25,055 nucleotides of DNA from RGIG6178 sp045118975 (GCA_045118975.1 JBGVCT010000013.1:1-25055); one strand, 5' to 3'. Positions 15,124 through 23,177 are shown, counted from the first letter of the stretch. Notes: a model not told the origin generated them from the letters alone. Numbers and translations are program-made.

Positions 15124-16182
15124 TTATCTGTTTTTTAATTTGTTTTTTAAAACTTCAAAGGCTTTTAATAGTACTCTATCATAGTTTTTTTCCATATCTT
15201 CAATGGTATTTTCAATTATAATATCTGGGATGATAGCGCCACTTGTTTTAAATATTTCACTAAAATCCCAATATCTAATAGAGTAAGAAAAATTCTTATT
15301 TTCCACACTATCATTATTATTATAGCCATAGCTGCTAGCAGCTCCCCCACTTGGCGTTCCTATAAGTAAAGTATTAAATTCCTTTTTGAATTTAGCAAGT
15401 GCAAATCTACCAGATGAAAACACTCCAGAATCCATTAAAAGCACTCCATCTAATTTTTCTTCCCTAACTAAATCTTGAAACGAATTTAATATCTCCGAAT
15501 TCCCTCCAGCATTTCCTCTTACATCTAGAATATATTGCCCTATTTTTAACCTAGTTACATCTTCTTTTATCTTACTTACAAAATCACTAAATAATATATC
15601 CTTATCATCTCTACAAGCACTGTATCTTAAATATAAAACTTCATCCATTATCTCATATGAATATGGCTTAAATTCTCTGCATCTTTTTTCTTTTTCTTCT
15701 TTACTTTCCTCTTTTAAAGTAATACTCGAAGAATCTCTAAGCAAGGCAGTTAACTCTCCTTTTATCCCTATCATTTCATAATAATATTTACTATTAAATG
15801 CTATCTCTACTTGCTTATTTTTCCATTCCTTTGTTTCATAACAAACTAGTTTAGCAAATTCATTATATATTTTTTCTACCTCAATACCATTAATTGAAAT
15901 AATTTGCAAATAGTGACTATTAGATAAAACATATAACTTATCATCTTTAAAAATTAGTTTATTTGATAATGTTTTGTTTTTGACAAAATATCTAGTATGA
16001 GCATCTTTAAATAAAGAAAATAATTTCATCATTTCAAAATCAAAAGAAACATCATCTAGCTTATCCCACTCTACTACATTAATCCTAGAATACATCTCTT
16101 CTTTAGTTATATCGTGCCATAAGTTAATATGCCCTTTTTCTAATTTATCCATTATTTTAAAAACTATTTCTTTATTAGTCAT
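15124..16182 (-). CDS. S41 (C-terminal processing-like) serine peptidase, cytoplasmic form
   Basis: The 352-residue protein has the S41 catalytic core: QYILDVRGNAGGNSE (substrate loop, about 220-235), then LLMDSGVFSSGRFALAKFKK with the predicted nucleophile Ser in FSSGRF and a downstream Lys, and LIGTPSGGAASSYG. The N-terminal half has the small helical HINLWH...TKEEMYSRI and FKDAHTR segment common in S41 peptidases of the tricorn-like/CtpA type. No signal peptide or membrane helix is seen, so it works inside the cell unless secreted unusually. An in-frame GTG three codons upstream is possible, but GGAAG fits the ATG at 16182. It follows an unrecognised 255-residue protein by about 20 bases. 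Its PDZ domain is reduced or missing. Confidence 0.8.
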   Translation of the reverse strand: MTNKEIVFKIMDKLEKGHINLWHDITKEEMYSRINVVEWDKLDDVSFDFEMMKLFSLFKDAHTRYFVKNKTLSNKLIFKDDKLYVLSNSHYLQIISINGIEVEKIYNEFAKLVCYETKEWKNKQVEIAFNSKYYYEMIGIKGELTALLRDSSSITLKEESKEEKEKRCREFKPYSYEIMDEVLYLRYSACRDDKDILFSDFVSKIKEDVTRLKIGQYILDVRGNAGGNSEILNSFQDLVREEKLDGVLLMDSGVFSSGRFALAKFKKEFNTLLIGTPSGGAASSYGYNNNDSVENKNFSYSIRYWDFSEIFKTSGAIIPDIIIENTIEDMEKNYDRVLLKAFEVLKNKLKNR

Positions 16183-16202
16183 TATTACCACTTCCCATTA
16201 AT

Positions 16203-16970
16203 TTAAAAATAATCAGGATGATTGTCTGCCACTAATAAAACAGTATTAAAAAATACACCTCTAGCAACTTTTCCAACTTCTAAATCATCGTAGTTAATCA
16301 TACTAGGATCTACTAAAACATTAAAATATAAACCTAAACAATCTATATTAATTGTATAATACTCATTCCCTGTAAGTATATTAGTTTCCTTTTTAAAACT
16401 ATGAATAATTCCACTTACAAAAGCCTCACAAGGATCATTTTCAAAATTAGAAATATAGCATTCATTTGCAAACTCTAATTTTCTATCTTTTTTCTCTTCA
16501 ATTTGATCTTGATCTACAAAAAACTTCTTTTCTTCTTGCTTATCTATTATTTCAATAACATTAGCAAATGAGGCTATTTTCATATCTAATTCTTCTGGCT
16601 CATCTTGCTTTATATGAAAGATTGGCATATTCGGGCATGAAAACCAAAAAGGAATATCATCTTTATCTACTACAAGAGTATCAAAATCTCCAGTATCTTC
16701 ATTAACCTTAATCTTTCTACCATACATAGCCTTACATATTCTTTCGTTATCATGACCCAAACAAATCCTATTTACTTGATCATTTTGCAAATCAAGTTCT
16801 ACATTATATCTAACATTCCCTATGTAATACATAACATAAACAAGATTCCCCTCTTCATCTAAATCCCAAGTACCTCTTTTTATATCTTCATTTGAATTAA
16901 TTTCATTAAATAAATCCATTACTCCTTTAGCATCATCCACTTTAAATCCAATATCTGTATAATGTGACAT
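16203..16970 (-). CDS. Uncharacterised acidic protein
   Basis: I do not recognise this 255-residue soluble, acidic protein. The N-terminal half begins MSHYTDIGFKVDDAKGVMDL and has alternating beta-rich (GNLVYVMYYIGNVRYNVELDL) and polar segments. A Glu/Lys-rich linker (about 145-170) leads to a C-terminal domain from about 185, SGIIHSFKKETNILTGNEYY, with DCLGLYFNVLVD, which may be a small OB-like or beta-barrel fold. No signal peptide or transmembrane helix. GGAGGTAG precedes the ATG. It is the first gene of a unit with the S41 peptidase, so it could be its substrate or adaptor, but nothing in the sequence proves that. Confidence 0.6.
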   Translation of the reverse strand: MSHYTDIGFKVDDAKGVMDLFNEINSNEDIKRGTWDLDEEGNLVYVMYYIGNVRYNVELDLQNDQVNRICLGHDNERICKAMYGRKIKVNEDTGDFDTLVVDKDDIPFWFSCPNMPIFHIKQDEPEELDMKIASFANVIEIIDKQEEKKFFVDQDQIEEKKDRKLEFANECYISNFENDPCEAFVSGIIHSFKKETNILTGNEYYTINIDCLGLYFNVLVDPSMINYDDLEVGKVARGVFFNTVLLVADNHPDYF

Positions 16971-17151
16971 AATAATTCTACCTCCAATTACATTAAAAAT
17001 TGCAGCACACTTACTACCAATTTAAATATTCTTTTTTTAAACTTCTTCATCCTATTTTTCAATTTTCCATTACGCAAGTAATCTTTTTGATATATCAAGA
17101 CATTCATAATCATTCATTGTAAATAGATTTCTTTTTGTTAACACCTTTTTA

Positions 17152-17649
17152 TCACAAGCTCTTACCATAATATAAAACCAAAGGACAATCTTGCTCACTA
17201 TCATCTACTTCACTCATCAAAAATTCTGTGTATCCAAAGTGAAAATAAATAGATAAATTTCTAGTTTCTCTAGCTTCACTTCCAATAGTGATATATTTAT
17301 ATCCAATACTTCTAGCATAGTTCTCTGCTAATTTAACCAGTTTAGAAATATGCCCTTTTCCTTCATATTCTTTATCGCATCTAAAAGCATTCATATTGCA
17401 AACACTTTTACCATCGCATAACTTATTTTTATTTAATACAGCCTTTACATTAGTTTTCAATATTAAAGTTATTTGTCCAATTACCTCATTATTATCATTA
17501 ATAGCCACAAATGTTTTAGCCTCATCATTTTCATTATAATCTATATATTCTTTTTTCCATCTAATATACCTATCATCATCTGGATGTTTATTTATATCTT
17601 TATTCCAAACATTTTCTAAATCTAAAATAGTAGCAATTCTATAAATCAT
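17152..17649 (-). CDS. GNAT family N-acetyltransferase
   Basis: This 165-residue GNAT protein has the acetyl-CoA binding motif in altered form: CDKEYEGKGHISKLVKLAEN, where the usual Q/RxxGxG/A reads EGKGHI. The N-terminal strand is IYRIATILDLENVW and a later YITIGSEARETRNLSIYFHFGYTEF is motif B. It should transfer acetyl from acetyl-CoA to an amine of a small molecule or protein; substrate unknown. The ATG has GGGGAG 6 bases upstream and overlaps the previous acetyltransferase by 11 bases, so it is the last gene of the four-gene acyltransferase unit. No clear terminator follows. Confidence 0.85.
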   Translation of the reverse strand: MIYRIATILDLENVWNKDINKHPDDDRYIRWKKEYIDYNENDEAKTFVAINDNNEVIGQITLILKTNVKAVLNKNKLCDGKSVCNMNAFRCDKEYEGKGHISKLVKLAENYARSIGYKYITIGSEARETRNLSIYFHFGYTEFLMSEVDDSEQDCPLVLYYGKSL

Positions 17650-18424
17650 AAATATCTCCCCTTGCCTTAAGTTCTAATCTTTTACCATCTTCATAAAACT
17701 TATAGTGATAAAATTTATCTTCTTCGCTTACATAAACATCATTTGCACCATTTTTAAACCAAATCTCATAATTGTAATCTTTGTGCATCATATCTAATGT
17801 ATTAACAACATTTATAGATAGTGGGTCATAAAAACTATTATCTTTCAATTCATTAATGTCACTTAACTTTTCATGACTTGTAATAGTCTTTAATATTTGC
17901 CATCCCCTTAAACTCTCTTCTTTATTATATGGAGCAAACCCCACGTCTAAATATAGTTTTGCAGCAAGCCAAGTATGCGTTTGAGTATGTAATAAAATAT
18001 TCTTATTCCCAAGACTTTTAGCAACCTCTATACATTTATCTATAAGTGGTCTACCCAACTTTTTACCTTGGTATTCTTTTTTTATAGCAAGCCAATCTAT
18101 TAAACAAGTATAGTTATCTTGACTACATGGTGATATAGTAGCGGTAGCAATCTTTTCTCCTTTATACTCTATAAAAAAGCATCTTTTATTTAACTCTTCT
18201 TCAAACTCACCATAAAATATCTCAAAGTAATTAACAGCCCTATTATATGAAGTAAACTCTCCTGAAGAAAGATGAATTTTAGCCCACTCTAGCATATCAT
18301 TAGCACCACTATAAAAAGTATATACATACCCATCTTCTAGAGATGTATTACACTTATATTCACTTATATCATCCATACTCATGATAAGTTCATGGTATTC
18401 TAGTGTTTTCTCAATCGAATTCAT
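17639..18424 (-). CDS. GNAT family N-acetyltransferase with C-terminal extension
   Basis: The 261-residue protein has a GNAT core at about 60-175: FIEYKGEKIATATI, LAIKKEYQGKKLGRPLIDKC (QGKKLG, acetyl-CoA loop) and AAKLYLDVGFAPY. A further 80 residues follow, with DYNYEIWFKNG and KFYHYKFYEDGKRLELKARG resembling short beta-hairpins; I do not know this extension. Longer GNATs of this type can be fused to small accessory domains. AAGGAG precedes the ATG. It overlaps the next gene by 11 bases and stands third of four in the CAT-GNAT-GNAT-GNAT unit. Substrate unknown. Confidence 0.83.
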   Translation of the reverse strand: MNSIEKTLEYHELIMSMDDISEYKCNTSLEDGYVYTFYSGANDMLEWAKIHLSSGEFTSYNRAVNYFEIFYGEFEEELNKRCFFIEYKGEKIATATISPCSQDNYTCLIDWLAIKKEYQGKKLGRPLIDKCIEVAKSLGNKNILLHTQTHTWLAAKLYLDVGFAPYNKEESLRGWQILKTITSHEKLSDINELKDNSFYDPLSINVVNTLDMMHKDYNYEIWFKNGANDVYVSEEDKFYHYKFYEDGKRLELKARGDIYDL

Positions 18425-18445
18425 CTTTAACTCCTTAAACTACTT

Positions 18446-19057
18446 TTATAATTTTTTCATCAAAATATTATACTCTACGATAATATTTTCATCATCACTT
18501 TTATACTTTGCTAATGTTATTCTAGCATTTTCTTTTCCAGTTAAAGAAAAGAAATCTTGATTAGATAAACTTACAAAATCAACCATTTTAACTGGTTTTA
18601 TGTAATCACAATGGACATAAAAACCATTTTTAATTAATGACTTAGAACTAGCAAAGTTATTTTTATGAACTTTTCCAAAAGCCCACTCAAATCCATCATT
18701 TTTAATCTTATCCAATAAATAGGAAACCATAACTTTCATAATACCTTTTCCTCTGTGTTTTGAAGACACCATAGTGAAACCAATCTCCACTAATTTACTA
18801 GTATCACATTCACTTGGAAAATCTATTTTACCAATAAGTTTCCCACACTTATAATCTAGAGAACTTACTGCACATAGTTTGTCATTTTCAAACACTCCTA
18901 TAATGTAAAATCTTGGGTTTTCAATCATTGATTTTACGTTTTCTAAATCATATGGCATTGGAGAAAACCATTCTAGGTTTTCTAAATGAGAATACATATC
19001 AATAATTAACTCACTAAATTCTTTTGCATCATTTGTGTTTAATTGTCTTATTTCCAT
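18446..19057 (-). CDS. GNAT family N-acetyltransferase
   Basis: The 203-residue GNAT protein starts MEIRQLNTNDAKEFSELI and has VEIGFTMVSSKHRGKGIMKV, where HRGKGI is the acetyl-CoA binding loop, then GKVHKNNFASSKSLIKNGF as motif B. Substrate unknown. I chose the ATG at 19057 because GGGAG lies 8 bases upstream; an in-frame GTG three codons earlier overlaps that site. It begins 13 bases past the CAT-like gene and shares with it the initiation sequence GTGATTATAATG. Second gene of the unit. Confidence 0.85.
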   Translation of the reverse strand: MEIRQLNTNDAKEFSELIIDMYSHLENLEWFSPMPYDLENVKSMIENPRFYIIGVFENDKLCAVSSLDYKCGKLIGKIDFPSECDTSKLVEIGFTMVSSKHRGKGIMKVMVSYLLDKIKNDGFEWAFGKVHKNNFASSKSLIKNGFYVHCDYIKPVKMVDFVSLSNQDFFSLTGKENARITLAKYKSDDENIIVEYNILMKKL

Positions 19058-19070
19058 TATAATCACTCCC

Positions 19071-19694
19071 TTAAACTTTTAGATTTTTCATTTGCTTTTG
19101 TAACTCGTTAAAGAACATTCCCACATGTTCACCATCTAAAGTTGCATGGTGAAATCTTAGAGTCATCTTAAGTTCTGTTTTCATAAGCTTTTTAACACAT
19201 CTTCCCCACATTAAAAAGTTATCCCAAAATGTATCTGAAACACTCAAGCTAAACGAATCAAAAGGAAAATTAACTACTGCAGAAGTAGATAGCATAGCCC
19301 CCACATCTTCATCATAATGGCACATATTCTCATAACAATATTCTTTAACTCTCCAGTATTCTTTTTCAAATTCCCCAAATGTTTCGAAATACTTTATAGA
19401 ACCATAACAAAGAGAATCATCTTTTCCTTTAAAAACCGCATTTACTTTTACATGATCATAATAGTAAAGCCCATCTTCTTTAATTGAATAATGAAATTCA
19501 CTAATTGCTTCTCCTGCCTTTAAAACACAATAACAAATTAAAGCATTAAGTGAATGGCCCTTCTTTTTTTGTTTAATTAAATTACTAACATCAAAAGTCC
19601 CACTAACACAAACACCAGGATTTGTTTCATTAGTGAATCTTAAATACATATCTTTATACTTATATTCATCTATATTAACTTTTATTTTTGACAT
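19071..19694 (-). CDS. Chloramphenicol acetyltransferase-like acyltransferase
   Basis: This 207-residue protein belongs to the trimeric chloramphenicol acetyltransferase (CAT, type A) family by its C-terminal active-site block FHHATLDGEHVGMFFNELQ, with catalytic H183 and D187. The preceding SAVVNFPFDSFSLSVSDTFW corresponds to the substrate-binding strand region. Classical CAT is about 213-220 residues, so length is near normal. It would use acetyl-CoA to O-acetylate chloramphenicol or another hydroxylated compound; which one cannot be told, since many genomic CAT-like proteins are not resistance enzymes. I chose the ATG at 19694 because GGTGGGTG lies upstream; a longer in-frame reading runs through its promoter. 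First gene of the acyltransferase unit with its own sigma-A promoter. Confidence 0.78.
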   Translation of the reverse strand: MSKIKVNIDEYKYKDMYLRFTNETNPGVCVSGTFDVSNLIKQKKKGHSLNALICYCVLKAGEAISEFHYSIKEDGLYYYDHVKVNAVFKGKDDSLCYGSIKYFETFGEFEKEYWRVKEYCYENMCHYDEDVGAMLSTSAVVNFPFDSFSLSVSDTFWDNFLMWGRCVKKLMKTELKMTLRFHHATLDGEHVGMFFNELQKQMKNLKV

Positions 19695-19731
19695 TATAAT
19701 CACCCACCAAAATAACATATTTACAAACTCA

Positions 19732-19760
19732 ATTATATGTATAATCTTTACCAATAACAA
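19732..19760 (-). promoter_or_regulatory. Sigma-A promoter of the acyltransferase unit
   Basis: The minus strand has TTGTTA (19760-19755), a 17-base spacer and a perfect TATAAT (19737-19732), placing the start of transcription about 30 bases before the CAT-like ATG. It follows a terminator directly, so this unit is expressed on its own. Confidence 0.75.
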
Positions 19761-19761
19761 T

Positions 19762-19786
19762 AAAAAGGAGATATAATCTCCTTTTT
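19762..19786 (-). terminator. Terminator of the DUF488 unit
   Basis: On the minus strand AAAAAGGAGAT (19786-19776) pairs perfectly with ATCTCCTTTTT (19772-19762) around a 3-base loop, with the T-run inside the stem. It lies 6 bases past the DUF488 stop. Confidence 0.85.
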
Positions 19787-19792
19787 CATATC

Positions 19793-20431
19793 CTATCTTG
19801 ACTTCTTTTTTTCTCTAGCATTATATTCTGCTTCGGCCTCATCAGCATCACATCTTAAATAACAAGCAGCTTGCTTATAATCATAACCATTTTTTCCTGC
19901 CTCTATCAATTGATCGCCTTTTTGTTCCAATTTTTCGCTTTTTTCAAATAAATGTAGTGCTCTAAGTGAATTAAAACCTCTCATATTTTTTTGCTCTTTA
20001 ATCACTTTTTCTAATTCTATTTTAATATATTCAGGTCTTTTAACTTCCTCTATTAATATTCCATTTGCCTTTTGCTCTGGAACCCTTTTACCCATAAGAA
20101 GTTCAATCCAAGCTGCAACAATATGACGATGGCAAAATTCTTCTACATCCTCATAACAAAGTAATGTTGTATCCTCTAAATCACTAACTACTTCTTCTAC
20201 ATCTAATTTAGATAATACTTCTTCATAATATGATTTAATATAAAATAAATTATTTTCTCTTTCAGGTATTTTTCCTATATTGTCTTTCCATACTTTCCAA
20301 AACGCATATTTAGGAGCTAGCCTAGAATAATATTGACCTTTATATTTAGCCATCATTCCTCTATCACCTGATATCGAACAAGTTCTATATAAATCTGACT
20401 TCCAATTTTTATAACTACTAGTGCTAATCAT
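19793..20431 (-). CDS. DUF488 family protein
   Basis: This 212-residue protein matches the DUF488 family: it begins ISTSSYKNW, has LAPKYAFWKVWKDN (the family's LAPPW-type block), and YYEEVLSKLDVEEVVSDLED followed by LLCYEDVEEFCHRH, the conserved Cys-and-His segment. Function of the family is unknown; the CxxxxxxxCHRH group could bind a metal. A further 65 residues follow the core, charged and helical, ending in KKKSR. GGGGTG precedes the ATG. It starts 12 bases past the 164-residue unknown gene, so the two form a unit with the promoter at 20963-20991. Confidence 0.82.
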   Translation of the reverse strand: MISTSSYKNWKSDLYRTCSISGDRGMMAKYKGQYYSRLAPKYAFWKVWKDNIGKIPERENNLFYIKSYYEEVLSKLDVEEVVSDLEDTTLLCYEDVEEFCHRHIVAAWIELLMGKRVPEQKANGILIEEVKRPEYIKIELEKVIKEQKNMRGFNSLRALHLFEKSEKLEQKGDQLIEAGKNGYDYKQAACYLRCDADEAEAEYNAREKKKSR

Positions 20432-20443
20432 ATATTCACCCCA

Positions 20444-20938
20444 TTATCTTCTTTGTAATTTTTTAAAAAATCTTTGTATCATATTAGGTTCTTTAGCATC
20501 TTTTGGCAATTTCATTTTTAATTTACCTTGCTTTAACCAAGCAATATCTCTTAATGAATACATCTTAAATTCTAGCAATTCATGCTCATCAATAAGACTT
20601 AAATTGCTCGCTTTCTCTTGCTCATCTAAAGCATTAAATTTCTTCGCTATCTCATTCATTTTCTCACTAATTGAAACACCAAGTTCAATTATTTCATCAA
20701 CGCACTTATCTCTAAGTTCCATATAATCCACACTATATTCTAAATTCTTGAAAAATTCTATTTCAATCGGATCACTAAACTCTAAAAACTCATATCTATT
20801 AGATTCATTACAAATAAATACAGTAGAAAATACTTTATTAATTACTGATGCAGGAATTTCCTTACCTTCACATGATTTCATTAGATAAGCTAAATCATTT
20901 CTTTGAACATATACTTTATCACTCATTACAATCTTCAT
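20444..20938 (-). CDS. Uncharacterised small protein
   Basis: This 164-residue soluble protein has no family I recognise. Residues 1-60 are mixed (KVYVQRNDLAYLMKSC, FSTVFICNESNRYEFLEFSD) and 75-165 are predicted helical, with an acidic coiled-coil-like part (NEIAKKFNALDEQEKASNL) and a basic tail FFKKLQRR. GAGGTAA precedes the ATG 4 bases upstream; a second in-frame ATG four codons later is less well placed. It leads the unit with DUF488 and sits behind a good promoter. Confidence 0.6.
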   Translation of the reverse strand: MKIVMSDKVYVQRNDLAYLMKSCEGKEIPASVINKVFSTVFICNESNRYEFLEFSDPIEIEFFKNLEYSVDYMELRDKCVDEIIELGVSISEKMNEIAKKFNALDEQEKASNLSLIDEHELLEFKMYSLRDIAWLKQGKLKMKLPKDAKEPNMIQRFFKKLQRR

Positions 20939-20962
20939 ACAATTACCTCACACTTTGCCTTT

Positions 20963-20991
20963 ATTATAATTCAACTAAGCATCAGTTACAA
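20963..20991 (-). promoter_or_regulatory. Sigma-A promoter of the unknown-DUF488 unit
   Basis: The minus strand has TTGTAA (20991-20986), a 17-base spacer and a perfect TATAAT (20968-20963), about 25 bases before the ATG. It follows the GNAT terminator directly. Confidence 0.78.
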
Positions 20992-20992
20992 T

Positions 20993-21024
20993 AAAAAAAT
21001 AAGAGAGTAAATACCCTCTTATTT
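20993..21024 (-). terminator. Terminator of the SUFU-DUF523-GNAT unit
   Basis: On the minus strand AAATAAGAG (21024-21016) pairs with CTCTTATTT (21005-20997) around a 10-base loop, followed by a T-run. The 5' arm contains the last codons of the GNAT gene. Confidence 0.8.
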
Positions 21025-21498
21025 AAATACCATTTCATATTTATAAAAATCAAAACCATAATTAGATTTTCCTAGTCCACAATTAGTAAATCCAACACCT
21101 TCATACATCTTCATTGCAGCCTTATTTATAGTAGCCACATGGAAATGCATTCCATCAGCCCCTCTATTTTTTGCCTCTTCAATAAGTCTTAACATAAAGT
21201 ATTTTCCAATACCTTTACCCTGCCACTTATGATTAACACAAATTCTAGCTACTCCTAATGGATAGTTTAGTTTATGACTCCAATCTTCATTTTCCTCTTC
21301 TTTTACACCCAAAAAACTAACAGCAATTATTTCATTATTTTCCTTAAGTAAATATAAATTACCACTTAAAATATCATTTTCAATTAATTCTTTGCTAGGG
21401 TAATATTCATCCCAAGTTGTAAAAGTTGAGGCAATAACGTTTTTATAAAGACTCATTATATTATCTAAATCATCTTTTCTTGCTTTTAAAAACTCCAT
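21019..21498 (-). CDS. GNAT family N-acetyltransferase
   Basis: This 159-residue GNAT protein has ARICVNHKWQGKGIGKYFML, where QGKGIG is the acetyl-CoA pyrophosphate loop, then HFHVATINKAAMKMYEGVGF as motif B, with the usual Asn and Tyr. The N-terminal strand reads EFLKARKDDLDNIMSLY. Substrate unknown. The ATG at 21498 fits AGGAGTGG upstream; a TTG one codon earlier is possible. It is the last gene of the unit that begins with the SUFU-like gene and ends in a terminator stem. A short CCACT/AGTGG hairpin surrounds its ribosome binding site. Confidence 0.87.
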   Translation of the reverse strand: MEFLKARKDDLDNIMSLYKNVIASTFTTWDEYYPSKELIENDILSGNLYLLKENNEIIAVSFLGVKEEENEDWSHKLNYPLGVARICVNHKWQGKGIGKYFMLRLIEEAKNRGADGMHFHVATINKAAMKMYEGVGFTNCGLGKSNYGFDFYKYEMVFK

Positions 21499-21538
21499 CA
21501 AACCACTCCTTTATAAGTGGATTTACATTTCATATTAA

Positions 21539-22057
21539 TTAAAATTTTACATCATAACTATCTAAGCAAGCCTTAGTATAGTAAATTTCATCCTCTAAGA
21601 ACATTAACTTAATAAAATCATATGCTCCAGGAGTTGTATTTAAAGTAACATGAACAGTTACTCCACCCTTATAGTCATTAGACTCTTCTTTTAATGAAAT
21701 ATGATAAACTGTTCCAACAATTTTCTTATGTTTCTTAAGACCCTTCACTTTAGCATCTTCTTTATCAACAACAACATAGTCTTCACCTAAAGCTAATAGT
21801 CTATCTAAAGCAGATTGAGTTAATACACAATATGCATCTGCATACATAACTCTAGGATCAACATAACTAGTATCAATAATATACTTTTCTATTTCATTAT
21901 TAACACGAGCTTTAATCTCTTTTGCAGTTACTCCTGCCTCTTTATATTCTTCAGTTAATAAACCAGTAAAGAATTCAACAAAAGCTTCTTTTGTCTTTTT
22001 TAATAAATCCTTACTTTCTACACCTTCTAATTTTGTATTTAAATTTAGTCTTTCCAT
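21539..22057 (-). CDS. Uncharacterised conserved-looking protein
   Basis: I do not recognise this 172-residue soluble protein. The N-terminal half (1-65) is helical, MERLNLNTKLEGVESKDLL onward with a KARVNNEIEKYIIDT stretch. The second half is beta-rich: ALGEDYVVVDKED, KKIVGTVYHISL, GGVTVHVTLNTTPGAYDF, EIYYTKACLDSYDVKF. No signal or membrane segment. GGAGG precedes the ATG and lies within the last codons of the DUF523 gene three bases away, so the two are coupled. It sits between a DUF523 protein and a GNAT in one unit; no function can be given. Confidence 0.62.
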   Translation of the reverse strand: MERLNLNTKLEGVESKDLLKKTKEAFVEFFTGLLTEEYKEAGVTAKEIKARVNNEIEKYIIDTSYVDPRVMYADAYCVLTQSALDRLLALGEDYVVVDKEDAKVKGLKKHKKIVGTVYHISLKEESNDYKGGVTVHVTLNTTPGAYDFIKLMFLEDEIYYTKACLDSYDVKF

Positions 22058-22060
22058 TTT

Positions 22061-22489
22061 CTATTCCTCCTTGAAATCTTCCTCTGTTAATATTTTAATT
22101 CCTAATTGGCCTATAAGGGAAGAAAATACGCCACTTCCTTTAACTAATGTGCCATTAAATTGTCCATTGTATACTTTTTTAACGCCACAACTAGGACTTT
22201 TTTCCTTCAATATAGCTAATGTAACATTATTTTCAATTGCTTTACTTAGAGCGATTTTAGCACCATTAACAAAATATTCGCTTACATCATCACCATATTC
22301 ATTTATTACTTTATCACCTAAAATTTCACTTTTAAATCTAGGTGTAGATAACCCACCCATAACTTCTGGGCAAACAAGTATAACTTCCTTATCTTTTAAA
22401 AATTCTATTATTTTATCATTTTTATTATTGCCACCATTATATTTACAATTTTCACCAACTAAACATGCACTTACTAATACTTTTTCCAT
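22061..22489 (-). CDS. DUF523 / TudS-like Fe-S protein
   Basis: The 142-residue protein matches DUF523: KVLVSACLVGENCKYNGGN at the start with C9 and C15, CPEVMGGLSTPR (C39) and KEKSPSCGVKKVY (C100). The family includes TudS, a thiouracil desulfidase that binds a [4Fe-4S] cluster with three Cys ligands; C9, C39 and C100 are the natural candidates. A role in removing sulfur from a thiolated base or similar compound is therefore possible, but the substrate here is unknown. I chose the ATG at 22489, with AGGAGT 7 bases upstream, because an upstream reading would overlap the SUFU gene. Length is normal for the family. Confidence 0.82.
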   Translation of the reverse strand: MEKVLVSACLVGENCKYNGGNNKNDKIIEFLKDKEVILVCPEVMGGLSTPRFKSEILGDKVINEYGDDVSEYFVNGAKIALSKAIENNVTLAILKEKSPSCGVKKVYNGQFNGTLVKGSGVFSSLIGQLGIKILTEEDFKEE

Positions 22490-22499
22490 GCTTATACTC

Positions 22500-23120
22500 C
22501 TATAAAACAGATTCTCTATTATAAGAAGTAACATCTGTACCTAATTTTTCATATAACTCTTTTACTTTAATTTCTGATTTTCTAATTGCCATTAACTCCT
22601 CATGAGTAACTCCTATAAATTCCACAAATTTAACTCTTCCATTTGGGGTATCAATAGTATTTAAATCAGTATCTAAAATAGTAATAAATCCAGTTATATT
22701 ACTCTTATTTTTTACATCTATACCCTCTCTTTGGCCAGTATAGATATACTCATATTCATTAAATACTTCCTTGTCTTTAAAAGTAAATCTAGCAATTGCT
22801 TGCAATATCCCACACAAGCACTTCATTTCTGCCTCTACACTATCATAATTATCTTTCTTTAATTTGAAAGTAAATTCCATTCCATATCCACTTATTTCCT
22901 TATTAAATGATGTCTTTTCATAAAGTTCACTTAATCCATAAGTCACAAAATGATAATACTCTCCTCCATCATATATACTAATACCCTCAAGTGGATCGTC
23001 TCCTCCTAGATCCCAACTAATTAATGTACCATAATGAATAGGATTTTCTTGCCCTGGATATACTCTTAAACACTCATTAGTGATTGCATCCCATCCTGGC
23101 GATGAAATTTCTTGTTCCAT
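22500..23120 (-). CDS. Suppressor-of-fused (SUFU) domain protein
   Basis: The 206-residue protein has the bacterial SUFU-domain pattern: SPGWDAITNECLRVYPGQEN, ISWDLGGDDPLEGISIYDGG, YYHFVTYGLSELYEKTSF and SGYGMEFTFKL in order. In bacteria this domain is common in immunity proteins of polymorphic toxin systems and as a stand-alone protein of unknown role. No toxin or secretion gene is adjacent. I chose the ATG at 23120 (GAGGTG 6 bases upstream); an in-frame GTG overlaps the ribosome binding site. It leads the unit with DUF523, the 172-residue protein and a GNAT. Confidence 0.85.
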   Translation of the reverse strand: MEQEISSPGWDAITNECLRVYPGQENPIHYGTLISWDLGGDDPLEGISIYDGGEYYHFVTYGLSELYEKTSFNKEISGYGMEFTFKLKKDNYDSVEAEMKCLCGILQAIARFTFKDKEVFNEYEYIYTGQREGIDVKNKSNITGFITILDTDLNTIDTPNGRVKFVEFIGVTHEELMAIRKSEIKVKELYEKLGTDVTSYNRESVL

Positions 23121-23146
23121 AATATTCACCTCACAACTAAATTATA

Positions 23147-23177
23147 TAAAAAACTAGTGACAATTACATCACTAGTT
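23147..23177 (-). terminator. Terminator of the HD-domain gene
   Basis: On the minus strand AACTAGTGA (23177-23169) pairs perfectly with TCACTAGTT (23160-23152) around an 8-base loop, followed by T-run bases. The 5' arm contains the stop codon of the HD gene. A TATAAT at 23141-23146 right after it is the likely -10 of the SUFU unit. Confidence 0.85.

Noticed and set aside
17070..17144. 24-codon minus-strand ORF (MLTKRNLFTMNDYECLDISK start) after a GNAT gene
   Set aside because: It begins at GTG without a good ribosome binding site and has no terminator or neighbour support; it may be a gene fragment. The gap 16971-17151 holds nothing else convincing.
21486..21511. CCACT/AGTGG hairpin around the GNAT ribosome binding site
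   Set aside because: Only 5 bp with the site partly in the loop; too weak to call a translation switch.
22071..22505. Plus-strand ORF of 144 codons opposite DUF523
   Set aside because: It lacks a ribosome binding site and domain signals and lies entirely over a well-supported gene; likewise for the other plus-strand ORFs except PHP.
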